The notes under the pieces were generated by a model. The model had not been told where the DNA came from and searched no databases. It saw nothing but the letters and a program-made list of their open reading frames with translations. Of a DNA stretch of 64,000 bases, positions 33,735 to 45,568 are shown one piece after another. How positions within the stretch are numbered: position 1 is the stretch's first letter; each line of letters begins with the position of its first letter. A program made the translations under genes and the position numbers. The stretch lies in contig CM038718.1 in the NCBI GenBank assembly GCA_021613375.1, positions 43,444,166 through 43,508,165 of the forward strand. Direction: 5' to 3'. Origin of the DNA: Megaleporinus macrocephalus. Its lineage: Eukaryota > Chordata > Actinopteri > Characiformes > Anostomidae.

Positions 33735-34245
33735 TTCTTTATAGAACAGAGTTTTTTTCCTGAAGAACCCTTAAAGAACCATATTTCTTAAGTGTGAATT
33801 TCATATTTTACTATTTAGAGACGACGTTACACCAAAAATGGTTCTACATGGAACCCTTATGGGTCCATGTAGAATATACATCTACAGCACATACTCCATC
33901 AGACTGAAGAACACATTCATAATGTAAAGAAGAACCAACAGTGGTTCATGGTTCTTCATAGGACAGTGTTTTCTGATTAAGAACCCTTAAAGAACTCTCT
34001 TTTTTAAGAGTGCTATTGTTATAAACTTGACATCATGCATCATAAATGTAGTAGAACCCTTTCAGAACCCTTATGGTTCCATATAGAACCATCTACAGCA
34101 CATACTCCATCAGTCTGAGGAACACTTTCACAATTCAAAGAAACCTCTAATCATGCAGGGCTCTTTCAGAGTTCATGGTCCTTTATAGGACAGTGTTTTT
34201 TGCTAAAGAACCTTTAAAGAACCATGTTTTTTAAGGCATCACACT
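33735..34245. repeat. GGTTCT-rich dispersed repeat
   Basis: Three diverged units with 'aaaaatggttctacatggaa', 'gcacatactccatcagactg', 'agaacccttaaagaa'. Flanked on both sides by related text ('aactgatgagaaaaca' and 'tatctgtccatc' at 33588-33645 and at 34250-34285), so the flank was duplicated with or around it. Confidence 0.8.
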
Positions 34246-35024
34246 TAAGAACTGATGAGAAAACATATTTGAATATCTGTCCATCACAGAAAGTGTTGAT
34301 TCGTTTCTGCCCCTGAACTCAGTGGTAACTGGCTGTGAGCTGGCCTCTGGATGTTCTGGCAAAGCCCAGGAGAACAGCTAATTACAGGGTTGATGAGGGC
34401 TTTTAACTCCCTGAGATTGCAGTTCTTGTAAAGGTTCCTCAGAGGAGGTTGGGAGGAAGGAAATGGCCATATTTTGGAAGTTGTCATGGCTGTTTATTCG
34501 AGGAGGCTTCGCCGCTTTTCATTTGGTATAATGCGTTAAATGCTTTCGGTGGTCCGCCGATTACACGCCGCACGGACGCCCACTGTTGAGAAATTGATGA
34601 GTAGATATTTAGCAGTCGTGATGAAACACAGCTGGTTTGAGATGATACATGATCTCAGGGCTGTTTGGAGAAAGTTAGACACCTGCTCGTAAACACAGAC
34701 CCACAGCTTTACACTGAGAACATTACTGTGAAGATTTGACTGCATACAGCCATTAGTGAGGTCAGGCACTGATGGTGGAGGCTCGGTTCTAGATCACTAC
34801 AAATCATCACAAAGGTATTGGATGAAGGTCCATCGCTCCAGAAAATGCAGTTCCACTGCTCCATGGTCCAGTGCTAGGGGGCTTCATAGCCCACTCTTCC
34901 CATGGGGCTTGGGACCATAGGCCAAAGTGTGACTGCTCCAGAGTGTCAAGCTCTATTGGTCAATGCTTGTATCTAGAGATTATACACACTGTGAAGGCCT
35001 GCATCAGCAATGGCTGTAATTTAG
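34246..35024. other. Low-copy non-coding DNA
   Basis: Starts with the duplicated flank of the GGTTCT repeat. 34320-34790 is complex sequence with no repeat match in the window and no convincing exon. Possible conserved non-coding DNA. Confidence 0.3.
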
Positions 35025-35657
35025 GATGATGGTTCTTTAAGGGTTCTTTAGCAAATACAAAGGTTCTATAAGGAACTATGAACACTCAAAGAACCCTTTC
35101 CTTGATTGAAGGCATTTTTGCATCATGCGTGTTCTTCGGATTGGTGAAGAATGTGCTGTTAAGGGTTCTTTGTGTAAGTATTTAGCAATAAGTTCTAAAT
35201 AGCACCAAAAATGGTTCTGCTATTGCTATAAGCTAGACTTCGTAGCAGAAACCTTTCAGAAACCTTATGTCTCCATACAGAATCATCTACAGCACATACT
35301 CCATGAATCTAAAGAAAACTTTCATAATGTAGAGAACCCTTTAATCATGCAGAGCTCTTTTAGGGATCATGGTTCTTTATAGAACACTTACTATAGAACT
35401 AGTCGGACATGACATGACGTGACACCAAAAATGGTTCTGCTATTGACATTGTATCTGTAATAGAACTCTTTCAGAAACCATATTTCTCCATAAAGAATCA
35501 TCTACAGCACATACTCCATGAATCTAAAGAACACTGTCATAATGTAGAGAACCCTTTAATAATGCAGGGATCTTTCCGGCCTCATGGTTCTTTATAGAAC
35601 AGTTGTTTTTTTGCCAAAGAACCCTTGAGGAACCATCAAGTGTACACTTCATATTAT
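35025..35657. repeat. GGTTCT-rich dispersed repeat
   Basis: Several stacked units with 'ggttctttaagggttcttta', 'cagcacatactccatgaatc', 'aatgtagagaaccctttaat'. Runs straight into the second 20-bp array. Confidence 0.8.
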
Positions 35658-38086
35658 AGTACGGTGGTGTAGTGGTTAGTACGGTGGTGTAGTAGTTAGT
35701 ACGGTGGTGTAGTGGTTAGTACGGTGGTGTAGTGGTTAGTACGGTGGTGTAGTGATTAGTACGGTGGTGTAGTGGTTAGTACGGTGGTGTAGTGGTTAGT
35801 ATGGTGGTGTAGTGGTTAGTATGGTGGTGTAGTATTAGTAAGGTGGTGTAGTGGTTAGTATGGTGGTGTAGTGGTTAGTATGGTGGTGTAGTGGTTAGTA
35901 CGGTGGTGTAGTGGTTAGTACGGTGGTGTAGTGGTTAGTATGGTGGTGTAGTGGTTAGTATGGTGGTGTAGTGGTTAGTACAGTGGTGTAGTGGTTAGTA
36001 CGGTGGTGTAGTGGTTAATATGGTGGTGTAGTGGTTAGTATGGTGGTGTAGTGGTCAGTACGGTGGTGTAGTGGTTAGTATGGTGGTGTAGTGGTCAGTA
36101 CGGTGGTGTAGTGGTTAGTATGGTGGTGTAGTAGTTAGTACGGTGGTATAGTGGTTAGTATGGTGGTGTAGTGGTTAGTACGGTGGTGTAGTGGTTAGTA
36201 CGGTGGTGTAGTGGTTAGTACGGTGGTGTAGTGTTTAGTATGGTGGTGTAGTGGTTAGTATGGTGGTGTAGTGGTTAGTACGGTGGTGTAGTGGTTAGTA
36301 CGGTGGTGTCGTGGTTAGTATGGTGGTGTAGTAGTTAGTATGGTGGTGTAGTGGTTAATATGGTGGTGTAGTGGTTAGTATGGTGGTGTAGTGGTTAGTA
36401 CGGTGGTGTAGTGGTTAGTATGGTGGTGTAGTGGTTAGTATGGTGGTGTAGTGGTTATTATGGTGGTGTAGCGGTTAGTACGGTGGTGTAGCGGTTAGTA
36501 TGGTGGTGTAGTGGTTAGTACGGTGGTGTAGTGGTTAGTACGGTGGTGTAGTGGTTAGTATGGTGGTGTAGTGGTTAGTATGGTGGTGTAGTGGTTAATA
36601 TGGTGGTGTAGTGGTTAGTATAGTGGTGTAGTGGTTAGTATGGTGGTGTAGTGGTTAATATGGTGGTGTAGTGGTTAGTACGGTGGTGTAGTGGTCAGTA
36701 TGGTGGTGTAGTGGTCAGTACGGTGGTGTAGTGGTTAATACGGTGGTGTGGTGGTTAGTACGGTGGTGTAGTGGTTAGTACGGTGGTGTAGTGGTTAGTA
36801 CGGTGCTGTAGTGGTTAGTACGGTGGTGTAGTGGTTAGTACGGTGGTGTAGTGTTAGTATGGTGGTGTAGTGGTTAGTACGGTGGTGTAGTGGTTAGTAT
36901 GGTGGAGTAGTGGTTAGTATGGTGGTGTAGTGGTTAGTATGGTGGTGTAGTGGTTAGTACGGTGGTGTAGTGGTTAGTATGGTGGTATAGTGGTTAGTAT
37001 GGTGGTGTAGTGGTTAGTATGGTGGTGTAGTGGTTAGTACGGTGGTGTAGTGTTAGTATGGTGGTGTAGTGGTTAGTATGGTGGTGTAGTGGTTAGTATG
37101 GTGGAGTAGTGGTTAGTACGGTGGTGTAGTGGTTAGTACGGTGGTGTAGTGGTTAGTACGGTGGTGTAGTGTTAGTACGGTGGTGTAGTGGTTAGTATGG
37201 TGGTGTAGTGGTTAGTATGGTGGAGTAGTGGTTAGTATGGTGGTGTAGTGGTTAGTACGGTGGAGTAGTGATTAGTACGGTGGTGTAGTGGTTAGTACGG
37301 TGGTGTAGTGGTTAGTACGGTGGTGTAGTGGTTAGTATGGTGGTATAGTGGTTAGTATGGTGGTGTAGTGGTTAGTACGGTGGTGTAGTGTTAGTACGGT
37401 GGTGTAGTGTTAGTATGGTAGTATAGTGGTTAGTATGGTGGTGTAGTGGTTAGTATGGTGGTATAGTGGTTAGTACGGTGGTGTAGTGGTTAGTACGGTG
37501 GTGTAGTGGTTAGTATGGTGGTGTAGTGGTTAGTACGGTGGTGTAGTGGTCAGTAAGGTGGTGTAGTGGTTAGTATGGTGGTGTAGTGGTTAGTATGGTG
37601 GTATAGTGGTTAGTATGGTGGTGTAGTGGTTAGTATGGTGGTGTAGTGGTTAGTACGGTGGGTGTAGTGTTAGTATGGTGGTGTAGTGGTTAGTATGGTG
37701 GTGTAGTGGTTAGTATGGTGGTATAGTGGTTAGTATGGTGGTGTAGTGGTTAGTATGGTGGTATAGTGGTTAGTATGGTGGTGTAGTGGTTAGTACGGTG
37801 GTGTAGTGTTAGTATGGTGGTGTAGTGGTTAGTATGGTGGTGTAGTGGTTAGTATGGTGGTGTAGTGGTTAGTACGGTGGTGTAGTGGTTAGTATGGTGG
37901 TGTAGTGGTTAGTATGGTGGTGTAGTGGTTAGTATGGTGGTGTAGTGGTTAGTATGGTGGTGTAGTGGTTAGTATGGTGGTGTAGTGGTTAGTATGGTGG
38001 TATAGTGGTTAGTATGGTGGTGTAGTGGTTAGTATGGTGGTGTAGTGGTTAGTATGGTGGTATAGTTGTTAGTATGGTGGTGTATA
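35658..38086 (+). repeat. 20-bp minisatellite, about 121 units
   Basis: Same unit as at 28421-29420 (agtacggtggtgtagtggtt), with a handful of 1-bp length changes (e.g. near 35832, 36850, 37050, 37165, 37390, 37655). Ends in 'gtggtgta' joined directly to the SINE tail. Confidence 0.96.
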
Positions 38087-38160
38087 ACGCTGGGATTGGC
38101 TCCCTGACCCCGACCTGCGAGATTAAGCGACAGATAAGGGATGGATGGATGGACGGACAT
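38087..38160 (+). mobile_element. SINE tail joined to the 20-bp array
   Basis: 'aacgctgggattggctccct' followed by a C-rich stretch and a GGAT/ATGG tail is the 3' end of the same SINE. The B box and body are absent: head array and tail are fused, with about 230 bp of body missing. Confidence 0.8.
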
Positions 38161-38310
38161 AAGGTATTTATACAATCAAACAATACTGTGACCACCATTC
38201 GTTTATAAATCCACATTCTCCACCAATCTGAAGAACACTCGTGATGGCATCAAGGGTTCTTTGAGTGTTCATGGTTCTTCACAGAACCTTTGTCTTTGCT
38301 AAAGAACCCT
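38161..38310. repeat. GGTTCT-rich repeat fragment
   Basis: 'ctccaccaatctgaagaaca' and 'gggttctttgagtgttcatg' match the family at 33.7 and 35.0 kb. Confidence 0.7.
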
Positions 38311-39224
38311 GGAAGCCTATGAGCCTATGCTCCCAAGCCCAATATTGAGCTACAGGTTTATAAAGCCCCCAGCACTGGGCTATGGAGCAGTAAAGGGATA
38401 TTCTCAGGAGTGATGAAAGACAAGTCCATGTTGAAGTCCACTGGTGATCCAGACTCACAGATCTCACCAATTTGTATACGCCTTAAAGCTCATTTACGCT
38501 CAACACTAATTACAGACACAGGTACGAATACAAGTGGAGGCTTGTGTACGTGTTCAGCGTTCGTTTCTTCTGTATTTGCTTAGAAAGCTTGAACGAAACG
38601 GAGCAGTACCACCGGAAATCATGAGGGGGCAGTATAGCTAACCGTTCAAGGGAAACTCGACCATAGACATTGTATCTCTGGTAATATAAGCGAAAAACAA
38701 TCACCGCCCACACGTCTCAACACATTTTTCTTGCGATCAGAAACGTTTAACGTGAGCACTGCCCTCTAGTGGCTGCTTAACATTCATGTCAATGTAAACG
38801 ATGCATAGAAATATGTGAGCAGTGACGGGTACATAGGTTGACACTATTATTATTATTGTATGTAAAGGGCGGTATAAGCGAGCAGTCATGTGCTCTCTAG
38901 GTGGCCTCGCTGAGATGCTCGGCTGTGGCGGAGCTCCAGAGAGCCAGTGAAATGTAGAGCAATGCAACTCAGCATGAATAAGAACGACTGAGCTTTACAG
39001 GATTAGAGGGCGTTCTGCTGCCTCTCCAACAACACATGACTTTTAATTGCAGGCTGCGGGAAACCAGAGGTGTGGAACCCTGAAATCAGCAGGTTCCTCA
39101 CCTGTTGTCTTCTCTGAGGCTTCCACGCTGTAGCTATCATAATCAGATGATCAGCGACTAGTCGACATCAGACTTAAAGCCTCAGTCATCAACTCAACTA
39201 GTCTGTACGCCCTATTATATAACA
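38311..39224. other. Low-copy non-coding DNA containing a CTCF-type site
   Basis: No gene seen. Contains the CTCF-like site at 38759-38772 and a short TAT/TTA microsatellite (38843-38857). Confidence 0.4.
38759..38772 (-). promoter_or_regulatory. Consensus CTCF core motif
   Basis: CTGCCCTCTAGTGG on the + strand, i.e. CCACTAGAGGGCAG on the minus strand, fits the published core CCASYAGRKGGCRS at all 14 positions. Occupancy is unknown. Confidence 0.6.
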
Positions 39225-39447
39225 TGCATCTCCAAAATAGTAACTTTACAGTAGAGGCCAAAAACATTCTTGACTTTGAATGAAAGTTAATGTAAAGAGG
39301 TTTTATTGTAAGTGATTCTGAAGCATTTCTGTTGGTCCATACGTCATGAAACTTTCACAGGATATAAAGAGCAGCTGTCGTGTTCAAATGATATTAAAAA
39401 ATGAAATTTGACAAAAAATGAGATACACATGTTTTTTTCTTTGGACA
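39225..39447. mobile_element. MITE copy, left terminus lost
   Basis: Shares 'gtaactttacagtagaggcc', 'aaagttaatgtaaagagg' and 'cacatgtttttttctttgga' (right end) with the other copies. Confidence 0.8.
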
Positions 39448-39860
39448 GCAATGATAAACATTGCACCACCTACATGGAGGAGGCTAGGTTATGTTCTGGG
39501 GCTGCTTTGCTGCATCTGGCGCAGGGCTGCAGTGAAATCTCAAGACTATTAAGGCACTCCAGAGCCAAAGCTCCAACAGGATAATGACCCAAAACACACA
39601 ACTAAAACAATCCAACAATGGCTAAGAGCAAAGCACTGGGCTCCTCTGAAGTGGCCTTCTATGAGCCCTGGTCTAAACCGTATTGGGCATCTGGGCACCT
39701 TTCAAACCTGAGACAGCTGGAGCAGTTTGCTCACGAGGGGTGGAGCCAAAATACCTGTGGACAGGTGCAGAAGTCTGATTGAGAGTTCCTGAAATCACTG
39801 AATTGCCTCAAAAGGTTGTACAACAAAATATTATAAGTTATGGCTGCCATCATTTTTACC
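39448..39860 (+). mobile_element. Second Tc1-like family, transposase 3' fragment
   Basis: Directly abutting the MITE, the + strand reads (across frameshifts) an EARLCSGAALLHL region, then QDNDPKHTTKTIQQW (second catalytic Asp), LKWPSMSPGLNRIGHL (third-residue region, with the usual PIE altered), and SNLRQLEQFAHEGWS. These belong to a different Tc1 lineage from the 26.4/31.9 kb family. Frame breaks make it a pseudogene. Confidence 0.8.
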
Positions 39861-39910
39861 ATCCAGGTCAGGTTTAGACCAATGTCTGATTATTATCAGT
39901 TTGTCCACCT

Positions 39911-40743
39911 GCATATACACTAAGTACTCGCTCGTCTGCCTTTACACACATATGAACTTGAGTGGCGTCCCATTCTTAATCCATAGGGTTTAATACGGTG
40001 TCAGCCCAACCTTTGCAGCTATAACAGCTTCAACTCTTCTGGAAAGGCTCTCCACACAGTTTAGGAGAGTGTTTATGAGAATGTTTGATCTTCCAGAAGA
40101 GCATTAGTGAGGTCAGACACTGATGTTGGACAAGAAGGCCTGGCTCGCAGTCTCCACTCTAATTCATCCCAAAGGTGTTCTATCTAGTCCAGTGGCGGCG
40201 TGCTTTACTCCACTGCATCCAACGCTTTGCATTGCGCTTGGTGATGTAAGGCTTGGATGCAGCTGCTCGGCCATATAAACCCATTCCATGAAGCTCTCTA
40301 CGCTCTGTTCTTGAGCTGATCTGAAGACCACATGAAGTTTGGAGGTCTGTAGTGATTGACTCTGTAGAAAGTTGGTGACCTCTGTGCTCTATGCTCCTCA
40401 GCATCCGCTGACCCGCTCTGTCATTGTACGTGTTCTACCACTTGGTGTCTGAGTTGCTGTCGTTCTCAATCACTTCCACTTTGTTAGAACACCACTGACA
40501 GTCCACTGTGGAATATTTAGAAGTGAGGAAACTTCACCACTGGACTTGTTGCACATGTGGCGTCCAATCACGGTACCACGCTGGAGTTCACTGAGCTCCT
40601 GAGAGCGACCCATTCTTTACTAGTGAGTGTAGAAGCAGTCTGCATGACTAGGTGTTTGGTTTTATACACCTGTGGCCATGAAAGTGTTTGGAACACCTGA
40701 ATTCAATGATTTGTATGGGTGAGTGAATACTTTGGGCAATATA
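39911..40743 (-). mobile_element. Tc1-like transposon with internal deletion
   Basis: Both termini of the 31.9-kb family are present (left near 39911 'acactaagtactcgctcg', right 'gtgagtgaatactttgggca' near 40719). Inside, the minus strand keeps the helix-turn-helix region (LSTESITTDLQTSCGLQISS at about 40370-40310) and the last ~60 codons. Near 40185 the sequence jumps from 'caaaggtgttctatc' to 'tccagtggcggcgtgcttta', deleting the catalytic core (over 400 bp). A typical non-autonomous derivative. Confidence 0.9.
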
Positions 40744-41675
40744 GTATATATATATATATAGTTAGTTAGTTAGTCAGTTAGTCAGTTAGTTAGTTAGTAA
40801 GGCTTGTGGCTCTGTTACCTAATTTTATGTCCACTGAAAATGAAATAAATTAAGTATGGCTTTTGCACTGTACTGTATACATAGACTTCTATTACTGCTG
40901 TTGTTGTTATCCAGTTAAGAGGAGTCAGATTTGCTCTGTGGTCCAAAAACAACTCAGTTTATGAGAGAAACTTTATATTGCTCACAGCACGTGATATATT
41001 TCAGTGAGTCTGATAACTTTTTCATGCAGATGGAGACCCTGAACAGCTGCCGTACCACCATCAGCAAGCAGTAATGCACTATTAGGTAAATGTACACTGT
41101 AGACGTGAGGCAGGCTTAATGTCTCCTTCACTCTCTGCATTCACAACTGAGTCAAAACACACAATCTACACTAAACTCATGCTCGAACAGAAGCCACGCT
41201 GCACTCTGCACTGTGTATAGTGTGCTAACAGCCATTATTTCAGCCACCTGTCTAGAACCATGCCGTATGATACCCGCACCTGCTTTACCCGTGTCTATTT
41301 TCAGGTGCTGGAAGTTCTATTTTAGTAATAGTTCCAAAAAATGTTTGTCCTTGAACTGCCACGGCGGAGGATTTGCGCTTTGATGTTGGAGCGATGAGGA
41401 CTGGAGCCTTTATACAAATGCAGAGATGTATTTTTAGCACTTGCTCTGTTAAGAAGAAGCACAGAACCACTTGCTGAACATGATCTGCAGGAGGTATGAA
41501 GAGATATACAGTGATTTAATGAGAAGGTTAAATAGACTTAGTGTTGGGTTTAAGATCATTCCCATGAATTAAGCCTTAACTGGCGTTTGCATGTCACAGT
41601 ATTTCAGAAACACTTGTTTAAAGAAGTATCTGTTCATGCGTTCTAGTGACTGGGGTATGTTATGTATTTGGTTTT
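40744..41675. other. Non-coding DNA, no gene recognised
   Basis: Starts with TA and TTAG microsatellites (40746-40800). No repeat or supported exon in the rest; the minus-strand frame at 41285-41470 is unremarkable. Confidence 0.35.
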
Positions 41676-41960
41676 CCATTCATTCATAGTCGGTAGTCGG
41701 GGTCTGGAGCCAATCCCAACGGCTTCAGATGAAGGCAGGGTACACCATCAACAGGTCGCCAGTCTACCGCATGGCCAACACACACTCACACCTACGGGCA
41801 GTTTAGAGTGAGGATCAACCTAACATACATGTGTTTGGACTGTGGGAGGAAACCGGAGTACCCGGAGGAACCCACTCAAGCACGGAGAGAACATACACAC
41901 TCCACACAGAACCACCCAGACCGGGAATCCAACCCAGATCATCTTCCTGTGAGGAGACTA
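41676..41960 (-). mobile_element. tRNA-derived SINE, reverse copy, head missing
   Basis: Reverse complement of the SINE at 29421-29725: 'ggagccaatcccaacggctt' (tail), 'catggccaacacacactcac', 'actgtgggaggaaaccggag', and the B box as GGAATCCAACC at 41924-41934. The A-box head is missing after 41960. Confidence 0.88.
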
Positions 41961-42513
41961 TAGCATCTATAGTGGGATCTGAAATCGCCTACTAAGTCAG
42001 TAGGTTCCTTTCATTAACGCCATAGTGAGGACTGCAGAGTAAGCAGTGTGATGAGGCTCAGCAGCAGGACCCAGCTGGAAGATGACAATAGAGGAAGCAA
42101 TGACCGGAGGACGGCCTGCGAGGATGCCTGGAAGGCGGCATTGACTACTTTCCTCCAGTGTTGGTTAAAGCAAGCGTCCATGGTGAGCAACACGCCAATA
42201 ACGGGTGCTGGTATTGCAGATGTGCTTTTGTCTGGGATTCTAAGTTGTAGCTGGTTGTGTTTCTCTTCAATAGTGCCAGTCTGGTTTTGACCTTTGCCTT
42301 CTTCCTGTGGGTGAGGCTGTTGTTCAGCTGCTCTCTGACTCCAGCTATATGTACTGTACTACTGATCTAAAGAGATGCCCCTCCTTTACTCACATCCTAG
42401 TCTCGCAATACATGAGAAAATATACACTGAATAATTTCATTACAAAATTTGAAATAGTGTTTAATGTACTGCTGCTGTGTACCCAACAGTTATATATAGT
42501 GATATATAGGGTC
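41961..42513. other. Non-coding DNA, no gene recognised
   Basis: Low-copy; two short plus-strand frames (42048-42290, 42307-42528) without domains. Confidence 0.35.
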
Positions 42514-43081
42514 TGTCTCAAATCCTAGTGAGCTCCTATATAGGCAGCATTTTACATCATAGTATGCGCTCCCGACATGTAGACTGTCCCAATTCTTACA
42601 TACCTTAAACATGCTGTCTACTGAGGAACCTTATTTAGACCTGATTTTAAGAAGCATCGAACGCTTCCTCAGCCGCTAAGACAATCCCATGATGCAACGC
42701 AGGCTAATCTACGAGCAGTGAAGTGGTTTTAAAATGTGAGTTATTTTGATTCTCTCTGGAGTTTTAATGTGTTTCTGATCATATAATCACACAAAACAGT
42801 ATTTTATTATCAACTCTGTAACAAGTCCTTCACCATTTACACTTTTATACTCCAGACATTAGCATTTATGCTAGCGGATTTTTAAAGCCTCGGGCTATTG
42901 TTTTGGATGCCGGCTGGTAGCTTAGCAACCAGCTAAACCACCGGTGGCGTGCTGCAGTGGGGGGAACAAGCCGTGACGCAGTCTCTCTCTAACCAGAGCG
43001 TCTCAGTAATCTGTTTTATGAGGAGAGATGAGGAGCTGCTACCTAGACAGCCTACTTAGACACTCACTAGGATTTGAGACA
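42514..43081. mobile_element. Non-autonomous DNA element with 19-bp perfect inverted ends
   Basis: 'tgtctcaaatcctagtgag' at 42514-42532 is the exact reverse complement of 43063-43081. The interior (about 530 bp) repeats related words ('ctatataggcagcatttta', 'acctagacagcctacttaga') and has no coding frame. Superfamily undetermined. Confidence 0.88.
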
Positions 43082-43150
43082 CAACCACTGTTTTATGTTG
43101 TCAGCATATTTTCAATATACAGTACTGTGCAGTGTACTGTTCTAGGCACT

Positions 43151-43158
<8 letters not shown>

Positions 43159-43226
<68 letters not shown>
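43159..43226. repeat. (TA)n microsatellite
   Basis: GTGTGTGTGTA followed by about 65 bp of TA. Confidence 0.97.
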
Positions 43227-43232
<6 letters not shown>

Positions 43233-44229
43233 CATACCTATATCTATGTTTATAGACAGGAAGCATTTATTTACTCAGTAAACACTTTATTATTTAAATA
43301 TTAAACAGTATTAATAGAGTAATTAGTGCTTTTCCATACGTCAGTGTGTTTATTTAACCCTTTACAAGCTTCTCCTAAACAACCCAGTGTTGTTTACAGT
43401 TCTCATCTAATACCTGCTTTGACTGCTCAGTACTTCATTAAGCTAAATCAAGATTACTGCTAAAGGAACTGAACACATTCATACAATGTCTGGGGCGTCC
43501 AGGAGAAATCTGGAACCTAACTTTGTTCTTCAAACTGGATCAAGATCTGATCTACTTCTCTCACAATAACATATTCATGTTACTTTGTATTGTATGTATG
43601 ATTATTTACATCTGTTCTAATCAGATCTGCTGTTCTTACTGGTGAACATACACTTATTGATCAGATAAAGGCTCTTAAACTATCAGCTCAGGTGCCTCAG
43701 ACGTGTGTACAGTAGTGTAGGGAGGCATGGAATCAGAAACAGAGCATTTATAGTTGCTGCTTTGAGGAAAAGCATCAGCAAAGGATAAAAAAACGTATAA
43801 CATGGAATAATATCTAATACGTTATTTGAGACTTTGGCTGTATCCACATGGATATGCAGTCAATATATTCCAGATTTAAGGTGAACCTGTGCAGGTTTAG
43901 TGGATATGCAAGTCATCAGTAGTCAAAATTGGACTGCCAGCAGTCTGCTCCGCATTAATATCCATGGTTTTATCCTCAAGGAGACCATTAGAGATGTTCT
44001 GCCGTGTCTCTGTCTCCAGACTGAATCTGTTTTGAATCTTAGCAGAGGAGTTTCTCACATCCACTCACAGTAAACTCTACGTCTCCACTGCTTTTGCTAC
44101 ACAGCTACGATTCCCATTAACAGACTGTAGAACCTCCATAGAATAGCATTTCTAATGTTCTAGAGAAGCCACACACAGTCTGAGGCCAAGGTGGGGCTAG
44201 ACTGGCCTAAAGCCCCTCAGTTTGACTTG
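43227..44229. other. Non-coding DNA, no gene recognised
   Basis: AT-rich, low-copy sequence. No exon or repeat that I can support. Confidence 0.35.
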
Positions 44230-44680
44230 GCACATTAGTGTGTGCCGTGCTGGTGTGAGTTGATCAGACACAGCAGTGCTGCTGCTGGAGTGTTTAAACA
44301 CTGTGTGCACTTACTGTCCATTCTATTAGACACTCCTACTACTTGCTGGTCCACCTTGTAGATGTAAAATCAGAGACTGTGCTGCTGCACAGTTTGTGGA
44401 CACAGGACACTGCTGTCTGGATAGTTTTGGTTGGTGGACGATGATTCTCAGTCCAGCAGCAGCACTGCTGTGTCTGATCCACTCTCACCAGCATGTCAGT
44501 GTCACTGCATTGCTATGAATGAGCCACCTCTCTAATAGTAGCTGCTCTGTGGTGGTCCTGTGGTGGTCCTGATCATTAAAGAACAGAGTAATAAAGTATA
44601 CAGAGAATCAGATGAACTACAGTCTGTAAGTGGGGCTCCTATATGGTCAGTGGAGCTGATATAATGAATTGCAATCTTAA
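44230..44680. mobile_element. Fold-back element, partial, both arms
   Basis: The left arm 'gtgagttgatcagacacagc' (44258) and right arm 'gctgtgtctgatccactctc' (44468) are inverted copies. The outer right part has 'cctaatagtagctgctctgt'-like text, 'gatcattaaagaacagagta' and 'gaactacagtctgtaagtgg'. Same family as 13881, 50345 and 53440. Confidence 0.85.
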
Positions 44681-45568
44681 CTATACAGCAACAAATATCA
44701 ACATGCAATCAAATCCTCACAGCTAGTGTGAAGCCTTCCCAGGAGAGTAGAGGCTGTTACTGCAGCAAAAGGCTAACTCTGATGGGGGCTAACTTCTTGT
44801 TAATGTGCTTTGGAGGAAATACTGGATTAGCTGGTGTCCACAGTCCTGAGCATGTGGTCAGTTTTCTTTTCCAGGCTACTCATTTTCCAGCCGAGGACCA
44901 GGCGTGATATTTATCTGAACACAGGCCTCTGGTCAGAACTGAAATGTCAGGGCAAATTGCTAACCGCTCCTGTGGCCTCTAATCGCGTGCATGCGCCTTA
45001 CTTAGCTAATTAACAGAAGAAGCCCACGGGGTCCCGCTCTCTCCGCTCGCAGGCTGTGTTGGATGAATGTATTTTTTTCTTTTACTTCCAGAAGAATTTA
45101 AGGGATAAAACAGTTTCTGGGCGGAATGAATGGAAATGAAAAAAAAAAAAAAAAGTCACAATATTGCCCTGAGCAGCTCTCCGATAACTACTTTTCTTCC
45201 TCGCTGTGTAAGTGTTTTGCCGGAAAGTAATTATAAATTACATTAATAAGATAACCGAAAGCGCCGTGCATGTTCATGTGGAGAGGTGAAGCAACCCCTC
45301 CCTGAGAGTAGCAGTCGGCTCTCAATATGCTGTAGTAAACTCTCCAGCCTGAAGGTCGATATGTGATTCCGCTGCCTCGTATCGGCCGACTGGAGATTAT
45401 TAGAGGCACTCGACTGGTCAGAATACTAATACTGCTATCAGCAAGGAGTCATGTCCTCCTTAAAGAAGCATAGGCTTCACACTGATGCATGTAATTGCAT
45501 GAAACCTACATAAAACTAAATTACTTGTGAGACAGCCAATCAAAACGCAGATAATGCATCACATGATT
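44681..45568. other. Low-copy non-coding DNA
   Basis: 44690-44790 resembles decayed mobile-element sequence. 44860-45420 is complex, with GCATGC/TAATTA words and no repeats apart from a poly(A) at 45139-45154. Candidate conserved non-coding sequence; no exon supported. Confidence 0.3.

Noticed and set aside
41026..41085. Small exon after 'tttttcatgcag' with donor GTAAAT
   Set aside because: All three frames stop before or at the donor, so it cannot be an internal coding exon.
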